In this document: positions 36,360 to 45,402 of the stretch, piece after piece
Position numbering within the stretch: the first letter of the stretch is position 1
How the letters are laid out: every line of letters starts with the position of its first letter
Origin: Tetragenococcus halophilus subsp. halophilus DSM 20339
GTDB lineage: Bacteria > Bacillota > Bacilli > Lactobacillales > Enterococcaceae
Length of the DNA stretch: 64,000 bases
Reading direction: 5' to 3'
Assembly: GCF_003841405.1 (NCBI RefSeq)
Contig: NZ_PXYA01000001.1
Coordinates: forward strand, 434,001-498,000
Program-made: the position numbers and the translations under genes
The notes under the pieces: generated by a model
The model's database searches: none
What the model saw: the letters and a program-made list of their open reading frames with translations, nothing else
What the model was told of the DNA's origin: nothing

Positions 36360-39131
36360 TTACCAAATCTTTACGCCAAATAGTTCTTTGATTCCTGACA
36401 AAATAAGTGTAGGTATTGCAGGAATAAATAAAACCATTAGATAAACGTATCCATCAAGTGGTGCTGTTCCCATAACTGTATTAAAGAATGGGATAATTGT
36501 TACTAAGAAAGAAGTAATTCCAGCAAACAATACAGCAGCTACCAAGTATTTATTTTCAAATGGACTACGTTCAAATAAAGTTCTCGTACTACGAGCATCA
36601 AAAACGTGCCACAGTTGACCATAAACTAAGGTTAAGAAAGCGACTGTTTGTGCTTGGCTACTTCCCATTCCTTGATGCGCAGCCCAAAGGAATGCTATAA
36701 ATACCAATAATCCCATAAAGAAACCACGAATTAATACACGAGACCAAGTATAGTTAGCTAATACAGATTCGTTCGGATCACGTGGAGATTCTTCCATGAT
36801 ATTTGCTTCGGGAACGTCATAACCTAGAGAAAAGGACGGAACGGCGTCACTGATCATGTTCACCCATAAAACCATCAAAGCTGATAGCGTAGGTGTAGCT
36901 CCAGGTACATTGCCAATGGTTTGAGTGAAAAATAGTAAACCAATCAATATAGATAACACTTCAGCTACGTTGGTTGTCAATTCGTGACGAATGAAGTTTT
37001 TAATATTACCATAAATGGTACGACCACTTTTAACGGCATTTTCAATGGTAGTAAATTTATCGTCTAATAGAACCAAGTCTGCCGAATCTTTCGTTACTTC
37101 TGTTCCGGCAACACCCATTGCAATACCAATATCTGCGACACGCAATGCAGGAGCGTCATTTACACCATCACCCGTCATAGCGGTAATTTGACCATAATTT
37201 TGTAATTGTATAACAATACGTTGTTTGTGTTCTGGCGATACACGAGCATAAACATTTGTTTCTTTTACGGTTTCATACAATTCGTCGTCGGACATTTTTT
37301 CAATTTCCACGCCCTTAACAACAGGAGCAGATTTACTATCAACAATACCTAAATCATAGGCAATAGCTCGAGCTGTTTTCTCGTGGTCTCCTGTAATCAT
37401 AACTACTTCAACGTTAGCATTATGCAAGGTTTGCACAGATACTTTCACTTCTTCACGTGATGGGTCAATAATTCCTGCAACCCCAGTTAATACGAAAGAG
37501 TGTTCTAATGTGTCTGTTGTACCATTCATTGCTTCATCTTCGGTAATCTCTTTTTGCCCAACAGCCAATGTACGTAAAGCATCATCAGCGTAATCATCAA
37601 CGATAGACATAAAGTTATTTTTTTCTTCTTCTGTTTGATCAACTTCGCCGTCTTTTAGAATGCCACTGCTTCGATTGATCATAACATCTGGGGCACCTTT
37701 GATATATAAGGTATACTTACCACTTTTTTCTTTTACAACGACACTCATCATTTTTCGACTACTTGAAAATGGTAGTGTGCGGACAATTTCTTTGTCTTGT
37801 TGTAAATTTTCACGACTAATATTTACTTTCTTCCCTAATACAGTCAAAGCAACTTCCGTTGGCGTTCCAAGAGGCGTATACTCTCCGTTGTCATTTTCTT
37901 GAACGGAAGAATCATTACATAATACGGCGCCATATAAGAAGGCTTTTGATGTAGCGACTGGATCGTCATTATCTTGATTTTTAATTTCACCATTAGGATT
38001 ATACCCTAGTCCACTAACTTCATATTTATGGCCATTAGCATAATATTGCACAACGGTCATTTCATTTTTCGTTAAGGTCCCTGTTTTATCAGAGCAAATA
38101 TATGAAGTCGCCCCTAAAGTTTCCACACTGTTTAATGACTTGATTAAACCTTTATTTTTAGCCATGGAACTAGCACCGATAGTTAGTACGATTGACAAAA
38201 CAGCTGGTAACGCATCTGGAATAGATGCAACAGCCAGCGCGATCGAAGTAGAAAGAACGGAACCAATCGATTCAAAGCTTAATTCACCTGCTTGAATAAT
38301 TCCTGCAATAATGGTAAAGATGACAATAATTCCAGAAACTACCATAAGAGTTTTTGTTAGTCTATTAACGGTATTTTGAAGTGGAGATGGTTTTGTTTCA
38401 ACAGATTCGATCATTTGCGCGATATTACCTAATTCGGTATTTGCGCCTGCCGCAACAACAACACCAACCCCTTGGCCGTTAGAAACTGTAGAACCAGAAA
38501 AGCCCATATTAGTCCGATCGCCAAGTTCGACGTCTTCACTGATAGCCTCCATGTCTTTTTCGATCGCGTCAGCCTCCCCAGTTAAATGGGATTCAATCAC
38601 TTGAAGTTCATTGACGTCCAACCAACGAATATCTGCTTCTACAAAATCGCCGACTTGGTTACTTACAACATCGCCTACAACCATTTCGTTAACCGGAATA
38701 GTTTGCCATTTCCCGTTACGTAACACCGTAGTATGTCGGCTATTCATTTCTTTTAGAGCATTTAAACTTTTACGAGCACTAATTTCCTGCCAAAACCCTA
38801 GAAAGGCATTAATAATAATTAATATAAAAATAGCGGCTGCTTCGTATAGGGACTCATATCCAGTTTCCATATTTCCTTGGATCTGAATATCATGAAAAGC
38901 ATTTAATAGCGACAAAACAATTGCCCCCATTAATACAATTACGATAGGTTCTTTAAAGTTTTTAAGAAAAACTTTCCAATAAGGATCTTCTTTTTTCTCA
39001 GGCAGTTTATTCTCACCGTATTTTTCACGTTGTTGCGTTACCTGTTCATCAGTTAACCCATTTTCTAAATCAACCTGAAAATCCTCCATAACTTGCTCTT
39101 TTGGTTGTTGATAGAGCTTCACTTTTTTCAT
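36360..39131 (-). CDS. P-type cation-transporting ATPase (P2, Ca2+/Mn2+-like)
   Basis: About 923 residues: a cation ATPase N-domain, HLTGEAD actuator motif, phosphorylation site CSDKTGTLTKNE, MITGDHEKTA, TGDGVNDAPAL and a C-terminal six-helix domain. The fourth helix reads ASIPDALPAV where Ca pumps have PEGLP, and the sixth has LWVNMISDAVPS, keeping Asn and Asp. Ion specificity (Ca, Mn or Na) is therefore open. ATG 39131 directly abuts AGAAAGG; GTG 39122 is an alternative with better spacing. A structured leader precedes it. Confidence 0.88.
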   Translation of the reverse strand: MKKVKLYQQPKEQVMEDFQVDLENGLTDEQVTQQREKYGENKLPEKKEDPYWKVFLKNFKEPIVIVLMGAIVLSLLNAFHDIQIQGNMETGYESLYEAAAIFILIIINAFLGFWQEISARKSLNALKEMNSRHTTVLRNGKWQTIPVNEMVVGDVVSNQVGDFVEADIRWLDVNELQVIESHLTGEADAIEKDMEAISEDVELGDRTNMGFSGSTVSNGQGVGVVVAAGANTELGNIAQMIESVETKPSPLQNTVNRLTKTLMVVSGIIVIFTIIAGIIQAGELSFESIGSVLSTSIALAVASIPDALPAVLSIVLTIGASSMAKNKGLIKSLNSVETLGATSYICSDKTGTLTKNEMTVVQYYANGHKYEVSGLGYNPNGEIKNQDNDDPVATSKAFLYGAVLCNDSSVQENDNGEYTPLGTPTEVALTVLGKKVNISRENLQQDKEIVRTLPFSSSRKMMSVVVKEKSGKYTLYIKGAPDVMINRSSGILKDGEVDQTEEEKNNFMSIVDDYADDALRTLAVGQKEITEDEAMNGTTDTLEHSFVLTGVAGIIDPSREEVKVSVQTLHNANVEVVMITGDHEKTARAIAYDLGIVDSKSAPVVKGVEIEKMSDDELYETVKETNVYARVSPEHKQRIVIQLQNYGQITAMTGDGVNDAPALRVADIGIAMGVAGTEVTKDSADLVLLDDKFTTIENAVKSGRTIYGNIKNFIRHELTTNVAEVLSILIGLLFFTQTIGNVPGATPTLSALMVLWVNMISDAVPSFSLGYDVPEANIMEESPRDPNESVLANYTWSRVLIRGFFMGLLVFIAFLWAAHQGMGSSQAQTVAFLTLVYGQLWHVFDARSTRTLFERSPFENKYLVAAVLFAGITSFLVTIIPFFNTVMGTAPLDGYVYLMVLFIPAIPTLILSGIKELFGVKIW

Positions 39132-39162
39132 CCTTTCTAGTTCATTTATAAAAACATAAAAA

Positions 39163-39219
39163 AGCGTAAGCAAACAAAGACTTCCTCACCCTTGGAAGAC
39201 ATGTCTTGAAAGCTTGCGC
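39163..39219 (-). promoter_or_regulatory. Structured 5' leader of the P-type ATPase, terminator-like (riboswitch candidate)
   Basis: On the minus strand GCGCAAGC (39212-39219) can pair with GCTTACGC (39163-39170), which runs straight into six U's. Enclosed is a hairpin CTTCC-AAGGGTGA-GGAAG and a self-complementary AAGACATGTCTT, which are alternative folds. The arrangement of a closing stem, inner arms and U-tract between promoter and cation pump suggests metal-responsive attenuation. It does not match the yybP-ykoY (Mn) or M-box (Mg) consensus as I remember them. Confidence 0.5.
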
Positions 39220-39250
39220 TCAACCTGTTTTTTTATTTGCGTTCTTTTAT

Positions 39251-39279
39251 ACTATAGCAAAAAAATTTTTGTTTGTCTA
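39251..39279 (-). promoter_or_regulatory. Promoter of the P-type ATPase leader
   Basis: On the minus strand TAGACA (39274-39279), a 17-base spacer and TATAGT (39251-39256), about 30 bases before the structured leader. Confidence 0.6.
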
Positions 39280-39313
39280 GAGACTTTCTTTTTTTGCTGC
39301 GACTTTCTGAGAT

Positions 39314-39872
39314 CTAATCTTTGATCGAACCAACTAAATCCTCTTTATTAGCAGGTGGATATGCTAATAAATCACGGATATCGTCTAAATCTACTGCTAC
39401 ATTCCCTACTAAAACGCCAACCTATTGCTCTTCTTTTAGAAGTATACAATTGTTCCATCGCTTCTTTTAACAAACACTTGCGGTAATCTGACCAACCTCT
39501 AATCATAATCACATGCGGATCATCTGGTCCGTCAATTGTCATTGGTTTCACCACCTGTGGCAAGTAACAATTGATCGTAATGGACAACGACATCATTGCC
39601 TAGTTGAATCTCTTTATTATCGCAATCGATTTTATTCGCTGTCATATTAAATCGGAAAGTTACATTGGGTTGATCTTCTGCTCTGATCCTTATATTTTCT
39701 TCCGTAAATTCATCGTCTAACCATAATTTTTTACTTAAGGCACATCTGCATCATTTGAAACGACAAGAATAGAACCATTCATATCCTTTTTTCGTATACC
39801 GTTTACAGCATAACCTGCAACCATACCGCCATCGACAATGACATATTCATTATTATTGTCTAACGTACTCAT
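39314..39872 (-). pseudogene. Decayed second copy of the FAD reductase (33050-34255)
   Basis: The N-terminus MSTLDNNNEYVIVDGGMVAG, with Asp in place of a Gly of the FAD loop, runs to SNDADVP and then loses the YERPA codons and the frame. LWLDDEFTEENIRI and QLLLATGGE follow, then another shift before TIDGPDDPHVIMIRGWSDYRK. A large deletion of roughly 200 codons follows, including the NAD and second FAD motifs. The C-terminus resumes as DIRDLLAYPPANKEDLVGSIKD. Clearly a paralogue of the intact gene about 5 kb away and clearly non-functional. Confidence 0.88.
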
Positions 39873-39936
39873 ACATTTCCTTCCATAAAATAATTTCTTT
39901 ATTTTATTTACTACATTTTTGTAATATAAAAAAAAG

Positions 39937-39980
39937 AAAAATACGCTAAATAACAATAAATATGTTATTTAGCGTATTTT
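39937..39980 (-). terminator. Aldehyde dehydrogenase terminator
   Basis: AAAATACGCTAAATAACA (39937-39954) and TGTTATTTAGCGTATTTT (39963-39980) form a perfect 18-bp stem 12 bases after the stop codon. Confidence 0.93.
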
Positions 39981-39992
39981 CGGCTAACGAAA

Positions 39993-41399
39993 TTATTTAA
40001 ATAAAGCTTTGACTTCTAAATAATCTTCTAAACCATAAAGTCCGTTTTCACGACCAATACCTGATTGTTTATATCCACCAAATGGCGCTTTTGGTGAACG
40101 AGCACCACCATTAACTGTAACATTACCTGTTCTTAGTTGACGAGCGACATCCATCGCTTCTTTTTCAGGGCCTACTACAGCGCCGGATAAGCCATAAGAA
40201 GAATCATTAGCAATTTTAACAGCTTCTTCTTGTGTATCATAAGTGATAACAACTAAAACGGGGCCGAAAATTTCTTCTTGGGCAATCGTCATATCGTTCG
40301 TAACATCTGTAAAGACAGTTGGCTCAATAAAGTATCCTTTGCGATTGAGTCGATTGCCTCCAAGGAATACATTTGCTCCTTCATCTATACCTATTTGAAT
40401 GTAATCCAAAACAGTATTCATTTGATCTTCAGATACCATAGGTCCTACTCGTGTATCATCTTCAGCTGGATCGCCTACTTTAATATCCTTATAGTAATCT
40501 TGGATAACTTCTTTCGTTCTTTCAAGTTCATCTTTTGGAACTAATAAGCGAGTTAGTGCCGAACAAGTTTGACCTTGATTATCTAAAACAGTACTTGCAG
40601 CTGATCTTACAGCTAATTGTAAATCGCCGCCTTTGAGATAAACCATAGGAGATTTACCGCCTAATTCAAGAACTAATTTTTTCACTGAAGTTGCAGCATT
40701 TTCATATAGACCCTTACCGACAGCTGTTGAACCAGTAAAGGAGACCACAGCTACATCTGGATGCTTGGTCAAGTAATCCCCTGTATCACTACCGCTACCC
40801 GTTACTAAATTGAAGACGCCTTTTGGTAATCCTGCTTCTTCAATAATTTCTGCATAGATAATTGCGGTAAGTGGTGTATTCGTTGCCGGATTTACCACAA
40901 CGGTATTTCCTGCAAGTAAAGCGGGGGTAATTTTACGTTGAATTTGGTTCATTGGGTAATTCCAAGGTGTCACACAAGCAACTACACCATAACCTTCTTT
41001 AATAATTGTCGCATTATCGACTTCTTCTTCAAAATTAAAGTCTTTAAATTCATCTAACGTTCCTTGAATTTCATTTAATGATTGTGGCACTTGGCCATTT
41101 TGAGCAAATGTTTTAGAAGCGCCTAACTCTTGCACCATTGTATCAGCAATTTCGTCTTGACGATCTTCTATACCCTTTTTGATTTTTTCAATATATTTCG
41201 CACGTGTTTCAGGAGAAGTATTATTCCATTGTTCAAAAGCCGCTTTTGCAGCTGCGACTGCTTGATCTACATCTTTATGAGAGGCCTTGACCACCTTAGC
41301 AATCACTTCTTCATTTGCCGTATTAATAACATCTGAATAATCATTGGATTGTGCATCTTGCCATTTGCCGTCATAAAATAATTTATCATATATTTCCAT
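39993..41399 (-). CDS. NAD(P)-dependent aldehyde dehydrogenase family protein
   Basis: About 468 residues oxidising aldehydes to acids. The oxyanion Asn is in TPWNYPMNQ, the general-base Glu in LELGGKSP, the catalytic Cys in NQGQTCSALTR, and EEIFGPV and the C-terminal FGGYKQSGIGRE are present. The cofactor-binding Lys usually in VVLKPSE is Asn (VVVNPATNTPLTA), which may alter cofactor binding. ATG 41399 follows AAGGA; the upstream start at 41420 is less likely. The substrate is unknown. A P450 and a reductase nearby could produce aldehydes, but no link is shown. Confidence 0.87.
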   Translation of the reverse strand: MEIYDKLFYDGKWQDAQSNDYSDVINTANEEVIAKVVKASHKDVDQAVAAAKAAFEQWNNTSPETRAKYIEKIKKGIEDRQDEIADTMVQELGASKTFAQNGQVPQSLNEIQGTLDEFKDFNFEEEVDNATIIKEGYGVVACVTPWNYPMNQIQRKITPALLAGNTVVVNPATNTPLTAIIYAEIIEEAGLPKGVFNLVTGSGSDTGDYLTKHPDVAVVSFTGSTAVGKGLYENAATSVKKLVLELGGKSPMVYLKGGDLQLAVRSAASTVLDNQGQTCSALTRLLVPKDELERTKEVIQDYYKDIKVGDPAEDDTRVGPMVSEDQMNTVLDYIQIGIDEGANVFLGGNRLNRKGYFIEPTVFTDVTNDMTIAQEEIFGPVLVVITYDTQEEAVKIANDSSYGLSGAVVGPEKEAMDVARQLRTGNVTVNGGARSPKAPFGGYKQSGIGRENGLYGLEDYLEVKALFK

Positions 41400-41504
41400 G
41401 GTTATTTTTTCCTTGCTCAAATTAAGCTGTTTTAAGCTCTACTTATATTCTAACAAATCAGAAAAAACGCTACAAATAATTCATTTCATTCACTCACTAG
41501 GTTA

Positions 41505-42149
41505 TTATTCTTCATCCGCTGGTCCTAACTCGTCTTCTGTCACCCATTTATGGTTGGTAAATTTTTCACTTCCGTCTGCTGGTTCAAAATCGATCATATA
41601 AGCTGGTCCTTCATGAACCCCAGTGATTTCAGCGCTTTGTCCTTGCATACCTGCCATATGATCAGCAGTAAGAGTTACCTCGTCTCCTTCTTCATAATCT
41701 TCATTATCATCATCAGAGGCCATCTCTTCTGCTACCACCCATTTATGATCTTCCATCGGTTCATCGCTATCTTCAGGTGTAAATGTTACTTGATACAAGG
41801 TGGTATCATAAGCACCAGTAATGGTCGCTGTAACACCTTCCATAATATCCATATGCGCATCAGTAACCTCTACTTTATCCCCCACTGAATATTGCGGATT
41901 GCTTGCATCTTGCATATCTTCTGGTTCATCTTCATTGCGGTTGTGCTCCATTTCCATACTGCCGTGATCCATGTGTCCACTTGAATCTTCCATATGATGG
42001 CCAGAATCATCCATGTGGCTCATTTCGGTACTTTCTGCTGTACTGCCTGCTTGTTGTTCTTGTTGATCATTTTCATTATTACTACAAGCACCTAACAATA
42101 GCACAGAAGTGAATAAAGTAACAAATGGCAATGCTTTCCTCTTTCTCAT
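41505..42149 (-). CDS. YdhK-family (DUF1541) lipoprotein, Met/His-rich
   Basis: About 214 residues: a signal peptide with lipobox LLGACS, then a stretch rich in His, Met and Asp (SGHMDHGSMEMEH) that looks metal-binding, then two copies of the YdhK repeat (VGDKVEVTDAHMDIMEGVTA and EGDEVTLTADHMAGMQGQSA), each ending with an HKWV motif. Relatives are often near copper or arsenic genes, but none is adjacent here. ATG 42149 follows GGGAG at good spacing. The mature part is strongly acidic. Confidence 0.85.
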   Translation of the reverse strand: MRKRKALPFVTLFTSVLLLGACSNNENDQQEQQAGSTAESTEMSHMDDSGHHMEDSSGHMDHGSMEMEHNRNEDEPEDMQDASNPQYSVGDKVEVTDAHMDIMEGVTATITGAYDTTLYQVTFTPEDSDEPMEDHKWVVAEEMASDDDNEDYEEGDEVTLTADHMAGMQGQSAEITGVHEGPAYMIDFEPADGSEKFTNHKWVTEDELGPADEE

Positions 42150-42238
42150 TTCTTTCATCTCCCTTTTTATTATACACCTACAATATAACATCGACGTTTA
42201 CATAAGTAAATTTAAAAGCCTGAAACATTTTTCTATAC

Positions 42239-43093
42239 TTATTGCAAATAACGGCTCATTAATTCCATATGATGCATGACAGAAGCTTTACGCATAACTC
42301 CCATACCAGGAAATTTTTCTTTATCAGCATAATCAAACAAGATCGTTAACCCTAAAGTGAGTTGTTCACTGCTTAAGAGATGACACCAAGACTTTACTTC
42401 TTCCATTAATACTAAAAATTTCTCTTTTTGTGTTACTCCTTCTTCTGACGATAGAAAATGGTGGATGCGAAGTGTATCCTGAAAAAAATAAACGAGATGT
42501 AAACTTAATATCGGAGAGGGATAGACCCTCTCATAATAGATACGATTATCGATTGAAAAATCACTAAATCCTACAAACCCTCTTTTTTGGTAGTTTAAAT
42601 AATCTGTTGAAAACAATTCATCAGGACATTCTTGATAAAAATTAAGATTTGGTAAGCGAGTAAAATGATCTAAGGAAAGAATTTTGTCCCCTTTTATTTT
42701 ATTTAGCAAACGAAACTCAGGTGGGACTAATACTTTTCTTTGATTATTTTCCCAATCACTGGCTAAAGCAATGGAAGGCTGATCAATAATTAACATTTCA
42801 GACCTTTGCGTCATTGTTTCTAGTGCCTGGCTAACAACACTGGCTTTTCTTACTGGAAAAGTTTCTAATTTAATATTTCCTGTTTCTGTATTAAACTCGC
42901 CTAACTGTGGATTTTGAATCAAATAAATAGGATGTTGGTAGTTTTGAGCGCTTAATAAAAATTTTTGAAAAGTAGCAGTTTTTTTTACGGGCTCAATGAT
43001 AGGCTGAATTTTTTCAGATAATAAACCTTTTTCTATCAGTTCTCGCAAGGCTAATAGATCAAATTGCTTTCCTCTGAAATAAGGATAATACAT
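42239..43093 (-). CDS. sce7725-like family protein of unknown function
   Basis: A 284-residue protein starting MYYPYFRGKQFDLLALREL, with KIQPIIEPVKK and a later GFVGFSDFSID, the pattern I associate with the sce7725 family. No catalytic motif is visible to me. It shares one base with the end of the upstream nuclease-like gene, so the two form a coupled pair. Such pairs occur sporadically and have no settled function; a role in defence or DNA processing is a guess. Confidence 0.65.
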   Translation of the reverse strand: MYYPYFRGKQFDLLALRELIEKGLLSEKIQPIIEPVKKTATFQKFLLSAQNYQHPIYLIQNPQLGEFNTETGNIKLETFPVRKASVVSQALETMTQRSEMLIIDQPSIALASDWENNQRKVLVPPEFRLLNKIKGDKILSLDHFTRLPNLNFYQECPDELFSTDYLNYQKRGFVGFSDFSIDNRIYYERVYPSPILSLHLVYFFQDTLRIHHFLSSEEGVTQKEKFLVLMEEVKSWCHLLSSEQLTLGLTILFDYADKEKFPGMGVMRKASVMHHMELMSRYLQ

Positions 43094-43764
43094 TATTCAC
43101 TCTCCTCAAAAAAGCGTTGTTCCAATTGAAAATATGCAGTTCGGGTTGCTTCTAGTTCCTCTTTTAGCGCTTCTACGGTTTGATTTTGTGTTTCTTCAAT
43201 AAAATGATCATAGTAATTTACACCGCCTCCAAACAAATCATACTCAGGCTGACGTTTTTTCAACTCTTGATAAAGTTGTTTTGTCCCAAATACTCGCAAA
43301 CCACGTGCTGTTTGTTTGGCTTTGTTTACTTCTCGTGCCTGTGAAGTGATTAAACGATAGAGTAATTCCTGTTCGTTGACCTGCAAAGATTGTTTTTGTG
43401 GCTTTTTCTCAGTCGTAAAAAAACCAGGAGCACCTAGATCATCTAACAAGTAAGGGTGATAAACTAAAGCCCCGATATGAGAAGGGATTTCTTCACTCAC
43501 TATTGCGTATAGATTTTCTGGTAAAACAAAATAATTATAATGGCCAATAAATGAAAGTTTTGCTTTGGAGCGAAAATCAGATTTACTCACTTTTAGTTCA
43601 TAACAGCGCCATTCGAATTGTTGCTGGTTGTTTAAATGACAGCTAAGCGTATCAACAATTCCTTGTTCTTCAGGCATCGTGACTTCTTCGACAACTACAG
43701 CACCATTTTCTCTAATATAATAATACAGCGTTTCTTCCATTTGTGTTGTTAATGGGGTCTTCAT
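43093..43764 (-). CDS. Predicted PD-(D/E)XK nuclease-like protein (sce7726/MmcB-like)
   Basis: A 223-residue protein. Residues 35-90 hold an Asp in EQGIVDTLS, then ELKVSKSDFRSKAKLSF followed by GHYNYFVLPENLY, a layout typical of PD-(D/E)XK restriction-like folds (Asp, then Glu-X-Lys, then a conserved helix). The C-terminal end is a helical segment (VEALKEELEATRTAYFQLEQ), probably coiled coil. It is the first gene of the pair with the sce7725-like protein. The substrate is unknown. Confidence 0.65.
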   Translation of the reverse strand: MKTPLTTQMEETLYYYIRENGAVVVEEVTMPEEQGIVDTLSCHLNNQQQFEWRCYELKVSKSDFRSKAKLSFIGHYNYFVLPENLYAIVSEEIPSHIGALVYHPYLLDDLGAPGFFTTEKKPQKQSLQVNEQELLYRLITSQAREVNKAKQTARGLRVFGTKQLYQELKKRQPEYDLFGGGVNYYDHFIEETQNQTVEALKEELEATRTAYFQLEQRFFEESE

Positions 43765-43920
43765 TTTAACCCTCCTTATGTTTTAGTATAGCGTTTATTT
43801 TTTATAGCAAAAGCTTTTCTTTGAAATTTGTAAAAAATAAATAGAAACATCTCGTTTACTATTTTGAGTAATTCAGATGCTTCTATTAGCAATGGTTACT
43901 TCTCTAGTTTTTCCTAACCC

Positions 43921-45261
43921 TTATCCAATAATCACATTTTCTTCTGGATATTTATAATTTGTTTCTCTTTTATGCGTTTGATTAATCGTCGAAAAGATCA
44001 TTGTTAAAATCCCAACTCTACCGATAAACATCAAGAAAATAAGCACTAACTTTCCGATCCAAGTCAGATGTGCAGATAGGCCTAAACTTAATCCGACTGT
44101 TCCCATAGCAGAGATTACTTCAAAAACAATATATTCTAATCCTAACTGATCAACATTAGGGATTGTTTCAGTAACAGATAAAATCATTGTGCTACTTATA
44201 ATCATAATTAAAAAGATAAAAAATAACATAAAAGCTTGTGAAATCGTGTTTTCTTTAATCGTGCGTCCTTTATATTGCGCCTTTGAACGTCCCCTTATCA
44301 CACTATACAATTTAATCAAAATGATGCCTAATGTTGTGGTCTTAAAGCCTCCCGCAGTAGAACCCGAACTTCCACCAATAAACATTAATATCATCGTTAA
44401 TACAAGACCCGCATGACTCATCGTTGCATAATCAATAGAAAAAAATCCTGCTGTTCGTGGCGTGACCGCTAAGAAAAAAACATTGGATAACCTCGATAAA
44501 GGATTTGAACCAACGGTATTCGTAAAGAAAAAGAAAATACTACTTAACACTAATAATAACCCAGTTACTTTTAATGTGATCTGACTGTGCAATCTTAATT
44601 TTCTTAATGTTTTATTCTTTAATAAATCTTGCCATACGATAAAACCAAGTCCTCCTGCGATAATTAGAAAACTGATGACCATTAAAATCCAAGGATCGTT
44701 TTGAAAACTGATTAAACTATTATCAAAAAGATCAAAACCAGCGTTGCAAAAGCTAGAAACCGCATGAAAAAAGCTATACCAAAGTCCCTTTTCCCAACCA
44801 AAACGCGGAATAAAGTCTACGCTTAGTAACAGAAAGCCTAAAAATTGAATAATAAAAGCTATCCGAAAAATTGCAAGCATTAAGCTAACTGTCCCAGAAA
44901 TATCAAAGGTGTTCAAGGTATCTTTTAAAATCATACGCATACTTAAATTTATTTTTCTTTTGGTGAGCGTAAAATAAAGAAACGGTAAAGACATAAAACC
45001 TAAACCACCGATTTCAATCATAAGTAAAATAACCGCTTGACCAAACATATTCCAATGTCCGATAGTCGAAACTGTGGTTAAGCCCGTAACGCATACCGCA
45101 GAAGTAGCAGTAAAGAGCGCGTCCAAAAAATTTGTACTATGACCGCTTCGTGTAACAAAAGGCAACATTAAGATAAAAGTCCCTGCTAAAATAATACCCG
45201 CAAATCCTAGTAGAATTTGTTGAGGTGCTTTAAAGAAAACGTCTCGATCCAGGTAGCTCAT
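43921..45261 (-). CDS. ktrB: KtrB/TrkH-type potassium (or sodium) transporter membrane subunit
   Basis: A 446-residue protein with four pore-loop repeats: TATSAVCVTGL, HAVSSFCNAGFDLF, GGSSGSTAGGFKTT and SAMGTVGLSLG. The selectivity-filter Gly residues are in place. It would import K+ with Na+, useful for osmotic adaptation, when partnered with a KtrA/TrkA RCK subunit. No such subunit is adjacent, so it must be encoded elsewhere. Confidence 0.88.
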   Translation of the reverse strand: MSYLDRDVFFKAPQQILLGFAGIILAGTFILMLPFVTRSGHSTNFLDALFTATSAVCVTGLTTVSTIGHWNMFGQAVILLMIEIGGLGFMSLPFLYFTLTKRKINLSMRMILKDTLNTFDISGTVSLMLAIFRIAFIIQFLGFLLLSVDFIPRFGWEKGLWYSFFHAVSSFCNAGFDLFDNSLISFQNDPWILMVISFLIIAGGLGFIVWQDLLKNKTLRKLRLHSQITLKVTGLLLVLSSIFFFFTNTVGSNPLSRLSNVFFLAVTPRTAGFFSIDYATMSHAGLVLTMILMFIGGSSGSTAGGFKTTTLGIILIKLYSVIRGRSKAQYKGRTIKENTISQAFMLFFIFLIMIISSTMILSVTETIPNVDQLGLEYIVFEVISAMGTVGLSLGLSAHLTWIGKLVLIFLMFIGRVGILTMIFSTINQTHKRETNYKYPEENVIIG

Positions 45262-45402
45262 TTATTCACCACTTCTTCTGATTTTAATAAGTGCTAAATT
45301 TATAATATTTAACTAACCTATAAATATAACAAAAATGTCCTTTTGTCAACTTAAAAAGGAATAATTTTACGAAAACAATTGATGTCTATTTGAATGAAAC
45401 AC

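Noticed and set aside
39160-39220. yybP-ykoY manganese riboswitch or M-box
   Set aside because: The remembered conserved loop sequences of those classes are not seen; kept only as an unclassified structured leader.
41550-41888. 112-residue plus-strand frame opposite the YdhK lipoprotein
   Set aside because: Antisense shadow of repetitive, acidic codons; no start signal.
43800-43920. Terminator after ktrB
   Set aside because: Only a weak AGAAACATCT/AGATGCTTCT pairing with a mismatch and a 20-base loop; not convincing.
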